A stretch of DNA of 64,000 nucleotides from positions 1,054,001-1,118,000 of the forward strand of contig NZ_CP037940.1 of NCBI RefSeq assembly GCF_004358325.1. The letters run 5' to 3'. Positions 1 through 7,769 of the stretch are shown here, piece after piece. Origin of the DNA: Periweissella cryptocerci (GTDB taxonomy: Bacteria > Bacillota > Bacilli > Lactobacillales > Lactobacillaceae). A program made the translations under genes and the position numbers. Each line of letters starts with the position of its first letter. Position 1 is the stretch's first letter. The notes under the pieces are model-generated. The model had not been told where the DNA came from. It was given only the letters and a program-made list of their open reading frames with translations, and did no database searches.

Positions 1-61
1 TAAAACGTTTTATGATATTATTTAAACAATCATTTAATTACCCCAAAGGAGTTATCTAATC

Positions 62-745
62 ATGGATCAAAATGAATTAAAGAAACAAGTCGGCTATAAG
101 GCCGCTGAATTTGTCGAAGACGGTATGACCGTTGGTTTAGGAACTGGCTCAACGGTTAAGTTCTTAGTCGATGCCTTGGGCGAACGCGTCCAAAACGAAG
201 GCTTGAAGATTGTTGGTGTTCCAACCTCTGACCGTACGCGTGAACAAGCCTTGTCACTTGGCATCACCGTTAAAGGCATTGATGAAGTTGATCACATCGA
301 TTTAACGATTGATGGTGCCGACGAAATCGATAATAACTTCCAAGGTATTAAGGGTGGCGGTGCCGCTCACCTTTGGGAAAAAATTGTCGCAATTAACTCA
401 ACTAAAAACATGTGGATTGTTGACGCTTCTAAGATGGTTGATACCCTTGGTAAGTTCCCATTGCCATTGGAAGTTATCCCTTATGGTTCCGGTCAACTTA
501 TCAAGAAGTTGGACAAGATGGGCTTGAAGCCTGAACTCCGTAAGCGCGATGGTGAAATCGTCTTAACTGATTCAAAAAACTACGTGATTGACTTGCACTT
601 AGACGCTATCGAAGACCCTCACGATTTGGAAAAAGAATTGATCCAAATGGTTGGTGTAGTTGAACAAGGTTTCTTCTTAGACCTTGTTAACACCGTCATC
701 GTTGGCCGCGAAGAAGGTCCCCAAGTGATTGATAACATCCGTTAA
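62..745 (+). CDS. rpiA: ribose-5-phosphate isomerase A
   Basis: RpiA interconverts ribose-5-phosphate and ribulose-5-phosphate in the cytosolic pentose/phosphoketolase pathway. The 227-aa product has the usual family length. It shows the N-terminal phosphate-binding [10 protein letters not shown] (about residues 25-34), the catalytic-region DGADEID (about 84-90) and KGGGAAH (about 97-103). The ATG at 62 follows an AAAGGAG ribosome site at a good distance. It is the only rightward gene at this edge and ends in a strong hairpin terminator. A TAAAACGTTTTA palindrome at 1-12 loosely resembles a CcpA cre site, but the match is weak. The identification is firm. Confidence 0.96.
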   Translation: MDQNELKKQVGYKAAEFVEDGMTVGLGTGSTVKFLVDALGERVQNEGLKIVGVPTSDRTREQALSLGITVKGIDEVDHIDLTIDGADEIDNNFQGIKGGGAAHLWEKIVAINSTKNMWIVDASKMVDTLGKFPLPLEVIPYGSGQLIKKLDKMGLKPELRKRDGEIVLTDSKNYVIDLHLDAIEDPHDLEKELIQMVGVVEQGFFLDLVNTVIVGREEGPQVIDNIR

Positions 746-765
746 TTTGTAACGAATATACATCG

Positions 766-822
766 AAAAGCACCCGTAATTATTTCACTCACAATGAGTA
801 GGATAATTACGGGTGCTTTTTT
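766..822 (+). terminator. rpiA terminator, probably bidirectional
   Basis: Perfect 18-bp arms, AAAAGCACCCGTAATTAT and its complement, surround a 19-nt loop and are followed by T6. The A-run on the left allows it to work also for the leftward gene ending at 865. Confidence 0.9.
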
Positions 823-864
823 CATTTTATCGGTACTGACCATTCAATTAGTGCTCTTAAAATA

Positions 865-1146
865 TTACTCTTTTGCACTAAAAAGCATTTTTGACCATTT
901 TGGAATTCGCCACCCAAGAATCAGTCCCGCAGCTACAAGTATTACCACAGTGGCAACAACCCACGAATTCACCTTTTGATTGATTATCATTGCATATACA
1001 AGTACGCAACCAAATATAACGAGCGTTAACGCTAATACTACGTCAAGTAGATACAGCAAAAATGACAGCATTGCAAAAAATTTATTTTGTCTTTTCTGCA
1101 CAAAATAATAAAACAAATCATCTAAATATATAAATAGTGAGTCCAT
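865..1146 (-). CDS. small two-helix membrane protein, unknown
   Basis: I do not recognise this 93-aa protein. The start is placed at 1146 because GGAG precedes that ATG by about 8 nt; an upstream in-frame ATG at 1197 has no such site. The N-terminal 35 residues are polar and aromatic. Two hydrophobic segments follow, about residues 30-55 and 60-80, and the tail is basic. It is the last gene of a leftward run of immunity-type genes. By position it may be a membrane immunity protein, which is inference only. Confidence 0.6.
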   Translation of the reverse strand: MDSLFIYLDDLFYYFVQKRQNKFFAMLSFLLYLLDVVLALTLVIFGCVLVYAMIINQKVNSWVVATVVILVAAGLILGWRIPKWSKMLFSAKE

Positions 1147-1344
1147 ATTAATTTTCTCCAAAATCAAATTAAAATTCGCGAAGATTCCACTAGCCATATT
1201 TTTTTACACTGCTATGAAGAAACCTCATTTCTGTTTAATTGTTAATGATTTGCATTAGTTCAATAACTTATTCCCTATCAATTGCTTTAGTAATATGCGT
1301 GCCATTACCAGTAGCGCCGAATTATTTAAACTCTAAGTAAAATT

Positions 1345-1818
1345 TTATGCTTCAAGATCTTCAGCTAAATCTAAAAGAAATGCACCAAAGTTTTCAGCAA
1401 CTATTGGATATGACTGCTCTGAATCATCCAAATCTGGTAGGCATACAACAACTTTTGGTTCTCCGAAAGTATTCAATTTAGAAAAATCAAGTGCATAGTA
1501 TTCACCCATGGTAGTATCGTGAATTGGAAGTAAATCACCTCGTATTTGAGATTCCAGGCGTTCATTTAACGTAAACCAAACAACGTTAGGTACACCCGCG
1601 TCAATGAAATTGTCTGTAGTTAATCCATAAATTTCAATGCCTTCAATGACAGCCGTACCAAAATCAAGCGTAAATTGTCTATAATCAGGTGGGAAATTTA
1701 GATGTAATGCTTTCTCAGCCTTTCTAAGTAGTTCTTCTGATTGTGTTATAAACGTGAAAAATCCTTCCGAATGTGTATCAAGTTTTTTTTTCGCACTTGT
1801 ATATTCTTGTAAACTCAT
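1345..1818 (-). CDS. SMI1/KNR4 (SUKH) family protein, probable immunity protein
   Basis: The 157-aa protein resembles the SUKH superfamily. The region ALHLNFPPDYRQFTLDFG (about residues 37-54) fits the family motif of a helix, a proline-rich turn and an aromatic-glycine end. The DLLPIHDTTMGEYYALD region fits the conserved central beta strands. SUKH proteins usually neutralise nuclease or deaminase toxins delivered by contact-dependent or LXG systems. Here no toxin gene is adjacent. Start at 1818 with GGAG 7 nt upstream. It lies 19 bp after the GAD-like gene, so co-transcription is likely. Family assignment is good; the toxin partner is unknown. Confidence 0.8.
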   Translation of the reverse strand: MSLQEYTSAKKKLDTHSEGFFTFITQSEELLRKAEKALHLNFPPDYRQFTLDFGTAVIEGIEIYGLTTDNFIDAGVPNVVWFTLNERLESQIRGDLLPIHDTTMGEYYALDFSKLNTFGEPKVVVCLPDLDDSEQSYPIVAENFGAFLLDLAEDLEA

Positions 1819-1836
1819 TATTTTTCTCCGTCGAAC

Positions 1837-2511
1837 TTAAAACAAACCAAAGAATTTCTTTTTCTTAGGTTCAGAATCAACCTTATGTTCGATTGGCTGA
1901 TTGTCTACTTCCAATTCATCCGTACTAGGTTCATCGGTATCAAACACAGGTCCACCATGAAATGCTGAAATCAGTGCGATATGCGCCATTAGGTCAACTT
2001 TTTGTAATGACTCAATGCTATCATGTCCACCTAAAACTAATAACGGAGTATACCCAAATGCTTCATCGTAGGCTGGTTCACCTTGTTGTTTGACTGCTTC
2101 AAAGTACGGCGTAGCTAGTAACTCCTCATTGCGTTGAAATACGTCCTCATTGATAATATCTTCAAAAAAGAATTCCAAATTACGCGTGGCTAATCCTTTG
2201 AACTCTCCATTTCGAAACATCACTAAATATGCGTAACCATTAGCTTCTGCTGCTTGTGGCTCTTCCCACGTTATCACATCTGCTAGCCCCGTAGTAAATA
2301 TCACATTCCCTTTACTAAAAAAAGGTGCAGCTTCATCTAATACATCCGTGTACTCATCCGGATTAACAGTTTTGAGGTAACCACTATAAAAACTCCCAAA
2401 ACCATAATTTTCCCACACTTCAATTAATTCAAAAGGTAAAATATTCCGATATTTTTCAATCGTCTCCTTGGGAACATCAGACTCTTTTTTAAAATCTTTT
2501 AATTCAATCAT
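1837..2511 (-). CDS. GAD-like / Tdi1-type (DUF1851) immunity-family protein
   Basis: The 224-aa protein has an N-terminal GAD-like region (LPFELIEVWENYGFGSF, about residues 25-41, then VNPDEY) and a C-terminal region resembling T6SS-immunity Tdi1/DUF1851 (FGYTPLLVLGG, LQKVDLMAHIALIS). Such proteins inhibit ADP-ribosyltransferase or other effectors in interbacterial competition. After about residue 190 comes an acidic linker ending in KKKKFFGLF. The same tail ends the next upstream gene, which is otherwise unrelated. AGGGG lies just upstream of the ATG. The family call is reasonable; function is inferred from family and neighbours. Confidence 0.75.
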   Translation of the reverse strand: MIELKDFKKESDVPKETIEKYRNILPFELIEVWENYGFGSFYSGYLKTVNPDEYTDVLDEAAPFFSKGNVIFTTGLADVITWEEPQAAEANGYAYLVMFRNGEFKGLATRNLEFFFEDIINEDVFQRNEELLATPYFEAVKQQGEPAYDEAFGYTPLLVLGGHDSIESLQKVDLMAHIALISAFHGGPVFDTDEPSTDELEVDNQPIEHKVDSEPKKKKFFGLF

Positions 2512-2562
2512 AAAAGCCCCTAACCAACTGTTAATTGTAACTTTATTCTACATTAGTTAAAT

Positions 2563-3060
2563 TTAGAATAAACCAAAGAACTTACTTTTTTTACCATTTG
2601 TTTCAGTATCACCTTTTTCCCCAGAATCTGCATATTTAATCAACGCCCCTGCGGTTTTATTGTTCGGGTTACCTTGAATTACTTCACGTGCGACTGCGGT
2701 TGCTTCATTAAGTGATACTAACATTTCGGGCAATTCATAAAAATACAATAGATCTTCTTTGTAGTGTAAATTATTAGGCTCTAATGCAATTGCTTTTCGA
2801 ATATGCCTTAATCCAACTTGATATGCCCCACTTTCTTCAGATAACGAAAATGTGACAATTCCCATTGCCGCGGCATGTAATTCAGCTGTTTCTTTTTTCT
2901 CAATTAATTCTTCCACAAAAAATAACATTGAAACCGAGTTGTCCAGATCAACTGACTTATTGAGCATTTCAATTAATTCAACATTATCCATCTTTATCGC
3001 AATCTCAATTGCTTCGTCAAAATCTTCCTGAATTAACTTTTTAAAATCATTTGCCTGCAT
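2563..3060 (-). CDS. helical TPR-like protein of immunity cluster, unknown
   Basis: The 165-aa protein is almost entirely helical and acidic. Residues about 85-140 (HIRKAIALEPNNLHYKEDL, then AREVIQGNPNN) look like one or two degenerate TPR units. The last residues, GKKSKFFGLF, match the tail of the downstream GAD-like protein. AAGGAG lies 5 nt before the ATG. Genes of this kind often accompany GAD-like immunity genes, but I cannot assign a specific function. It is co-directional with its neighbours and separated from them by about 50 bp on each side. Confidence 0.65.
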   Translation of the reverse strand: MQANDFKKLIQEDFDEAIEIAIKMDNVELIEMLNKSVDLDNSVSMLFFVEELIEKKETAELHAAAMGIVTFSLSEESGAYQVGLRHIRKAIALEPNNLHYKEDLLYFYELPEMLVSLNEATAVAREVIQGNPNNKTAGALIKYADSGEKGDTETNGKKSKFFGLF

Positions 3061-3106
3061 TTTTACTCCTTATTATGGGTGAGCATGGTGTTTACACGCT
3101 TTCATT

Positions 3107-3502
3107 TTACAAATTCATCAACCGTGTCTCCATATTTTGCAAAGCACCGTAAATAAAATCAACATTAAATTTCCCGTCTGGGGTTAACGACATTTTTATT
3201 TGATCCCACGGAGCTTGCTTATTATCAATGAACTCACGATACATCTTCACTATTATAGTATCCATATTGTCTATATGTTTATCATATTCCGCTTCTGAAA
3301 CGTTATAAATGTCAGGAATATCATTTGAACGAATGAAATTATTATTTCCATTCTTTTCTTTAAAGTAAAAAATGGAAGCTGTACTCTTCTCCTGTGATTC
3401 TACCTCACCTAAATAATGTACTTCTGTCCAATCCTTAGGAATCGTAATAATTACTTCGTTACTCAATTCATTGTATAAAGGTGCCAGTTCATTTTCTAAC
3501 AT
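3107..3502 (-). CDS. DUF600/YezG-like immunity protein
   Basis: The 131-aa protein resembles YezG/DUF600 proteins, cognate antitoxins of LXG-type nuclease toxins such as YeeF. Supporting features are the N-terminal LAPLYNELSNEV and the central strand region followed by a helix with W-D. The C-terminal KMSLTPDGKFNVDFIYG matches the family pattern of a sentence-like strand ending in D-F-x-Y. It is first in the leftward immunity-type run, with a weak AGGGA site 12 nt from the ATG. No LXG toxin gene is in the window, so it may be an orphan immunity gene. Confidence 0.72.
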   Translation of the reverse strand: MLENELAPLYNELSNEVIITIPKDWTEVHYLGEVESQEKSTASIFYFKEKNGNNNFIRSNDIPDIYNVSEAEYDKHIDNMDTIIVKMYREFIDNKQAPWDQIKMSLTPDGKFNVDFIYGALQNMETRLMNL

Positions 3503-3566
3503 AGTTATCTATCGTCCCTTTATATAATTTAACATTAACACCGGACAAGCCATAACCCAAAACCAC

Positions 3567-3616
3567 AAAAAAGGCTGCCATTCACATTTACAAAAACGTT
3601 GATATGACAGCCTTTT
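3567..3616 (-). terminator. intrinsic terminator left of repeat R1
   Basis: An imperfect hairpin with AAAAGGCTG and CAGCCTTTT arms. T-tracts lie on both strands, longer leftward. It separates repeat R1 from the immunity-type operon. Confidence 0.65.
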
Positions 3617-3641
3617 AACTTCAATCTTTCTTGTTTCTATT

Positions 3642-4018
3642 TATTCCAGCGTGGAATTGTCATTTCTGTACTTTTCAGGTATCGAATTACTGAGGCTCCA
3701 TTATCAGTGCTTTTTCCATACTATTGAGGTCTGTGGTTGTTAACTCTTTTCACTAGTTGGAGCATTATAACTAACGGAGTGGCTGGAAATTGCTTGGCGG
3801 GCGTAGCCTTTACACCGCGACTGGGGGAATATGTGTGCAGCACATATTTCCGCTGAGGGTAAGATGAGGAGTCTTAGGAATTTATTCCTTAGACTCCCAG
3901 CTTATCCGAACCGACCAAGACCGCACTTTGGCTTGGGAGGCCGCTTCCAGCGTGGTGCGCCAAGTAATTTCCAGACACATAGTGGCCAATTTTATTCAAT
4001 CCCACGTCAGACAGAATT
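3642..4018 (+). repeat. structured intergenic repeat, copy R1 (type A, full length)
   Basis: No gene lies in the 570-bp gap 3503-4073 apart from this element. Ends are related inverted repeats: TATTCCAGCGTGGAAT at 3642 and CCCACGTCAGACAGAATT ending at 4018. A 17-bp stem, 3783-3799 with 3958-3974 (one G-U pair), closes a multi-branch region. Inside are a hairpin at about 3826-3851 (ATATGTG/CACATAT), a stem GGGTAAG/CTTATCC (3857-3863/3900-3906) that carries a 13-bp-arm hairpin (3869-3881/3884-3896), and a stem CCAAG/CTTGG (3915-3919/3931-3935). The same fold recurs in the other copies with compensating base changes. Function unknown. Confidence 0.88.
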
Positions 4019-4022
4019 GAGC

Positions 4023-4064
4023 AAAAAAACAGTGCTCAACCAATTAAGGTTGGACACTGTTTTT
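4023..4064 (-). terminator. terminator of PurK-like gene
   Basis: Leftward hairpin AAAAACAGTG-t-CCAACC / GGTTG-ag-CACTG followed by T7. It starts 10 nt after the stop at 4074, and its T-tract abuts the right end of repeat R1. Confidence 0.88.
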
Positions 4065-4073
4065 CAGTATATT

Positions 4074-5210
4074 TTAATCAGTTTTCTTCCCAATAATCCC
4101 AGTTGCATCAATTTGTTCAAGTAATGAACGCAGATCCGTTCCAGTCGCAACAAAGTGCCCTTTAGCAGTTTGTAATGAATGGCCGGCATTATGGTAGAAC
4201 GTAAAGTGCCAGTTATCCTTAATTAGCCATTGTGTCCGTAACGTGTCGTCATCAATCTCATTGAACGGTACTAGCACAGCGGGTGATGATGCCGTTACCA
4301 ATGATAATGGCAATCCCGCAATTGCACGGATGTGTTGTTCATACACTGATAAGTTCGTCACTTGGGTAAAGATTGCGCTTGGGCGGCTCAAAGTTGCAAC
4401 CATCCGTTTGGTAATCAAGTTACCACTTTCCGTGAGGTAGAAATCAACTTCGTAAGCACCGCGATAGTTCAAAACATTCCCTAACACTTCAGCGACCCGT
4501 TGCATTTCAAATTCAACTTCGTCAGCCAATTTAACTGGAGTCATCGTTTCGATCAATTGCTTATTCTTGAAAATGTTTTCCACAATCGGAAACATTTGAA
4601 TTTTACCGTCAATTCCTTTTGCAGCCACGACGGAAAATTCACGAATATTGTGTAGCCAAGACTCGACGATGAACGTTCCAGTGTCAATCAAATCCGCCAC
4701 CCGGCCAATCGATGCTGGTCCTTCAATCACGCGTTCGCGACCATGATCAAAAGTCTTCTGAATGGGCTTTAACGCCACTGGATAGCCTAATCGAACCGCC
4801 GACGTCACCACATCATCTAAGTCAATCGCTGATGAATATGGTAAAACGTTGATGTTATTTTCTTCCAACAAAGTCCGTTCCATCAGGCGATCCATCGTGA
4901 TATCAAGCGCTTCAGTACCTTGTGGTAAGTTTGTGTACTGTTGCAAAAACGAGAGCGTCTCGCTAGGAACATCTTGACTTTCGTACGTAACAAAATCAAC
5001 ACTTTCCGCAAATGCCCGCAGCTGTTCCCAATTATAAAAATTCCCCGTAAACCGTAAATCGGCTAAGTGCAGAATTTCTGATTGTGCTTCAGGGCTATAC
5101 GCTGCAACGCGAAAACCCATTTGCCGGGCAGTTTGCGCAAGCATGGGGCCATTAATTCCTTCCCCAATGATACCTAGTGTTTGTCCTGGATAAAATTGTG
5201 TTGCCATCAC
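4074..5210 (-). CDS. PurK-like ATP-grasp protein (divergent)
   Basis: The 378-aa protein aligns by eye with N5-carboxyaminoimidazole ribonucleotide synthase: an N-terminal Rossmann-like region (GIIGEGINGPMLAQTARQMG), ATP-grasp core (YPVALKPIQKTF, FIVESWLHNIREFSVV, FPIVENI) and a C-terminal YEQHIRAIAGLPL. Several PurK hallmarks are altered. The glycine-rich GYDGKGQ loop reads TFDHGRERV, and the NEIAPRPHNSGH segment reads KRMVATLSRPSAIF. No purE or other pur gene is adjacent. It could therefore be a PurK paralogue acting on another substrate rather than true PurK. Monocistronic, with its own terminator. ATP-grasp fold is confident; reaction is not. Confidence 0.72.
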   Translation of the reverse strand: MMATQFYPGQTLGIIGEGINGPMLAQTARQMGFRVAAYSPEAQSEILHLADLRFTGNFYNWEQLRAFAESVDFVTYESQDVPSETLSFLQQYTNLPQGTEALDITMDRLMERTLLEENNINVLPYSSAIDLDDVVTSAVRLGYPVALKPIQKTFDHGRERVIEGPASIGRVADLIDTGTFIVESWLHNIREFSVVAAKGIDGKIQMFPIVENIFKNKQLIETMTPVKLADEVEFEMQRVAEVLGNVLNYRGAYEVDFYLTESGNLITKRMVATLSRPSAIFTQVTNLSVYEQHIRAIAGLPLSLVTASSPAVLVPFNEIDDDTLRTQWLIKDNWHFTFYHNAGHSLQTAKGHFVATGTDLRSLLEQIDATGIIGKKTD

Positions 5211-5302
5211 CGGCCTCCTTTAACGTGTTAGTGTCTGCGAATCAGCACGACCTAAAAATACTTTGTCCGTGCCATCAATTCGTCACCGCCTAAAACACTG
5301 TC

Positions 5303-5968
5303 CTATCGACTAGTATCGAAACGATCCAAGCGGTAAGTTTTTATAATATTAATTATCCGACTTGCATACTCAGGGTCCGTGGCATAACCAGCCTTCACTA
5401 GGGCGTTAGCCGCATCCACGTAGTTTTTCGCATGTAAGACATAATAGTAACGTTGAGGATTTTCAAGCGTGCCCCGCGTCATCAAAAGTGTATGATCCAG
5501 CATTGATTGCTGCCAACTATCATAAACACGAAATGGCGCTTGAACAGTCACCCATTGATTATTTTCAAATTCCGCAGTGGGCATTTTAACCGATTTTTGT
5601 GTTGGCCCCGCTTTGACCCCATAGAAATTATGGTATTTTGACGATAATTCGCTGTTGTTCCAATTTGACTCATGCGCCGCTTGGGCTAATGAGATACTTG
5701 CTAATATACCATACTTTTGTTGCAACTCCTGAGCATATGGCGCCATTGAGTTTAACCAATTCATCCGGCGTTCATATTGCAGCTCACTTGCCGTTTTTGT
5801 TGGCGGCGCAGGTTGACTGCTTAAATCGGAAATAAACACTGCTAAGGCAAATATCAAAACCGCAACTAAGAAAGTGTTGAAGCGTCGCAAATGACCATTT
5901 TTAACAAAAAAGTTTTTCAACCATTGGCGATTGCGCCGTTTTTTTCGGCGCTTTTTCTTAGCTACCAT
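5303..5968 (-). CDS. membrane-anchored N-acetylglucosaminidase (LytG/FlgJ-like)
   Basis: The 221-aa protein hydrolyses peptidoglycan glycan strands outside the membrane if its family role holds. The N-terminus is very basic (residues 1-33), followed by one hydrophobic anchor (about 34-49, FLVAVLIFALAVFISDL). The glucosaminidase domain spans about 75-215: the helix LASISLAQAAHESNWNNSELS carries the candidate catalytic Glu, followed by YHNFYGVKAG, FRVYDSWQQSM and ALVKAGYATDPEYASRI. It lies 44 bp downstream of cydC in the same direction, so read-through is possible. Start at 5968 with AAGGAGG-like bases upstream. Confidence 0.9.
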   Translation of the reverse strand: MVAKKKRRKKRRNRQWLKNFFVKNGHLRRFNTFLVAVLIFALAVFISDLSSQPAPPTKTASELQYERRMNWLNSMAPYAQELQQKYGILASISLAQAAHESNWNNSELSSKYHNFYGVKAGPTQKSVKMPTAEFENNQWVTVQAPFRVYDSWQQSMLDHTLLMTRGTLENPQRYYYVLHAKNYVDAANALVKAGYATDPEYASRIINIIKTYRLDRFDTSR

Positions 5969-6011
5969 GCTTGTTATTCCTCCTTAAATTACTCAGACCT
6001 CTTAATACGCC

Positions 6012-7769
6012 CTACTCAGTCGTTAACCCGCGATCCAAATCAAGCAGCTTCTTAAAGCGTGGCTCAGTTTGATACAATTCCGCAGGACTGCCAACCATTT
6101 CAAATTGGCCATTTTCAATAAAACGAACTTGGTCTACGTATTTTACACCCATTAAGTGGTGTGTGACCCAGATGATGGTCTTATCTTTAAACAATTTAAA
6201 GATTGTTGCCAAGATGGCGGCCTCTGTAATTGGATCCAAGCTCACTGTGGGTTCGTCCAAAATGATGATGGGGGCGTCTTGTAGCAAGATACGAGCTAAA
6301 GCAAAGCGTTGCCGTTCACCACCCGAGAAGCGGTTACCACCTTCTGACATTGCAGTTTGGTACCCATCTGGCAAACCAGCCACCAACTCACCCAAACCGA
6401 CGGCCTCAACCGCGGCGATAACTTGTTCATCTGTCGCTGCCAAATTACCTAGGCGCACATTGTTCATAACCGTTGAATTGAATAAGTACGGTTGTTGGTC
6501 AAGCACCCCGAATAATTCAGCCCGATGCGTTTGTAAAGCAGCCACATCAATATCATTAACTAAAATTTGGCCGTCAGTTGCCGTCAAATCCCCCAATAAT
6601 AATTTCAGGAGGGTCGACTTACCTGCCCCAGAAGGACCCAATATCGCCAACTTCTCACCTTTTTTAATTTGTAAGTTCAAATGACTAACCGCCGGTGCCT
6701 TCCCATTTTCATATTGGAAAGTCACATCGTTAATGTTTAACGCGGTAAAATCATTTGGTACGACTTCAACTTGTGGTACCGCCGAAGCCGTTTTTTCATT
6801 ATGGTCAAAATCATTGACCCGCCGAATTGACGCTTGGTGACTCGGCCATTCGGTAAAGCCCTGCGCAATTCCTTGGAAGGCATCAATCGTTGGAAAAATA
6901 GCGAGCGTAAAGGCCGCAATCCAGTTAACCAATTTATCTGAGCCACCGAATTCGACATCCGCAAAAACTAACATCACAATCGTAATAATCCCGACAAACA
7001 TCTGTGTGGTAAAGTCGCGCCACCAAGTAAAGTGGTGATCTTGGCGCCGGAGCCGTACTTGCGCTTCAATTGGTTGATCTTGATTGGCAACTAAGTCTTT
7101 TTGGCGTCCCGCAATCACCCAGTCCGCTAAACCTAACACTGAATCCGTCAAACCGACGTAAAAATCATGTTGAATTTCGCGGGTTTTATACACACGGGCG
7201 CCATTCACAGCGACTGAAATCAGCGGAATCACGATTGTTATCATCCCAAACAACAGGAACATCAGCAACCCAAAGGCCCAGTTGAAACCACCAATTGCGA
7301 CCGTGACGACGATATAGAGTAGCCAACCAATAATAACTGGAAAAATCGTTCGTAAGTACAAGTTTTCGATGTGTTCAATATCATCAGCTAACACGGCTAA
7401 AATATCACCAGTTTGCCGTTCTTGCCGAATTGTGACCGCCGTTTTTTCAACAGCAAGGTACAACTTTTTACGAAAATCTGAAACAATTCGCAACACCCAA
7501 TTATGTGAAGTCAAGCGTTGGGCATACCGGAATGCTGGCCGGCCAATCCCAAACGCCCGCGTCAATACAATTGGTACATAGATTAGCAAGATGTTTTCTG
7601 GTCGTTGCGCCGCCCGTGAAATCAAATAACCCGACGTAAACATTAGTGCTGAGCCGCAGAAGAAGGTCATAAAGCCTAGGAAAATGACTAGCAAAAGCAG
7701 TCCTTTATAGCGCTTCAAATACGGCAAAACCCATGAGTCATGAGCAAAGGTATCAATAATATCATGCAT
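6012..7769 (-). CDS. cydC: thiol reductant ABC exporter subunit CydC
   Basis: The 585-aa half-transporter has six membrane segments in residues 20-330 and an ATPase domain after about 340. Walker A GPSGAGKST, signature FSGGERQRFALAR and Walker B IIILDEP are all present. CydCD exports glutathione/cysteine and is needed for cytochrome bd assembly. The start codon overlaps the cydD stop region at 7769, so the two are translationally coupled. It closes the cydABDC unit. Confidence 0.93.
   Translation of the reverse strand: MHDIIDTFAHDSWVLPYLKRYKGLLLLVIFLGFMTFFCGSALMFTSGYLISRAAQRPENILLIYVPIVLTRAFGIGRPAFRYAQRLTSHNWVLRIVSDFRKKLYLAVEKTAVTIRQERQTGDILAVLADDIEHIENLYLRTIFPVIIGWLLYIVVTVAIGGFNWAFGLLMFLLFGMITIVIPLISVAVNGARVYKTREIQHDFYVGLTDSVLGLADWVIAGRQKDLVANQDQPIEAQVRLRRQDHHFTWWRDFTTQMFVGIITIVMLVFADVEFGGSDKLVNWIAAFTLAIFPTIDAFQGIAQGFTEWPSHQASIRRVNDFDHNEKTASAVPQVEVVPNDFTALNINDVTFQYENGKAPAVSHLNLQIKKGEKLAILGPSGAGKSTLLKLLLGDLTATDGQILVNDIDVAALQTHRAELFGVLDQQPYLFNSTVMNNVRLGNLAATDEQVIAAVEAVGLGELVAGLPDGYQTAMSEGGNRFSGGERQRFALARILLQDAPIIILDEPTVSLDPITEAAILATIFKLFKDKTIIWVTHHLMGVKYVDQVRFIENGQFEMVGSPAELYQTEPRFKKLLDLDRGLTTE

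Noticed and set aside
1..14. cre-like palindrome before rpiA
   Set aside because: TAAAACGTTTTA matches the CcpA consensus only in part and nothing else supports it.
794..979. 61-codon rightward frame after rpiA
   Set aside because: It starts inside the rpiA terminator and runs antisense to the small membrane-protein gene.
3831..4124. 97-codon rightward frame over R1 and the purK-like terminator
   Set aside because: It runs through hairpins and a terminator into the antisense of a real gene.
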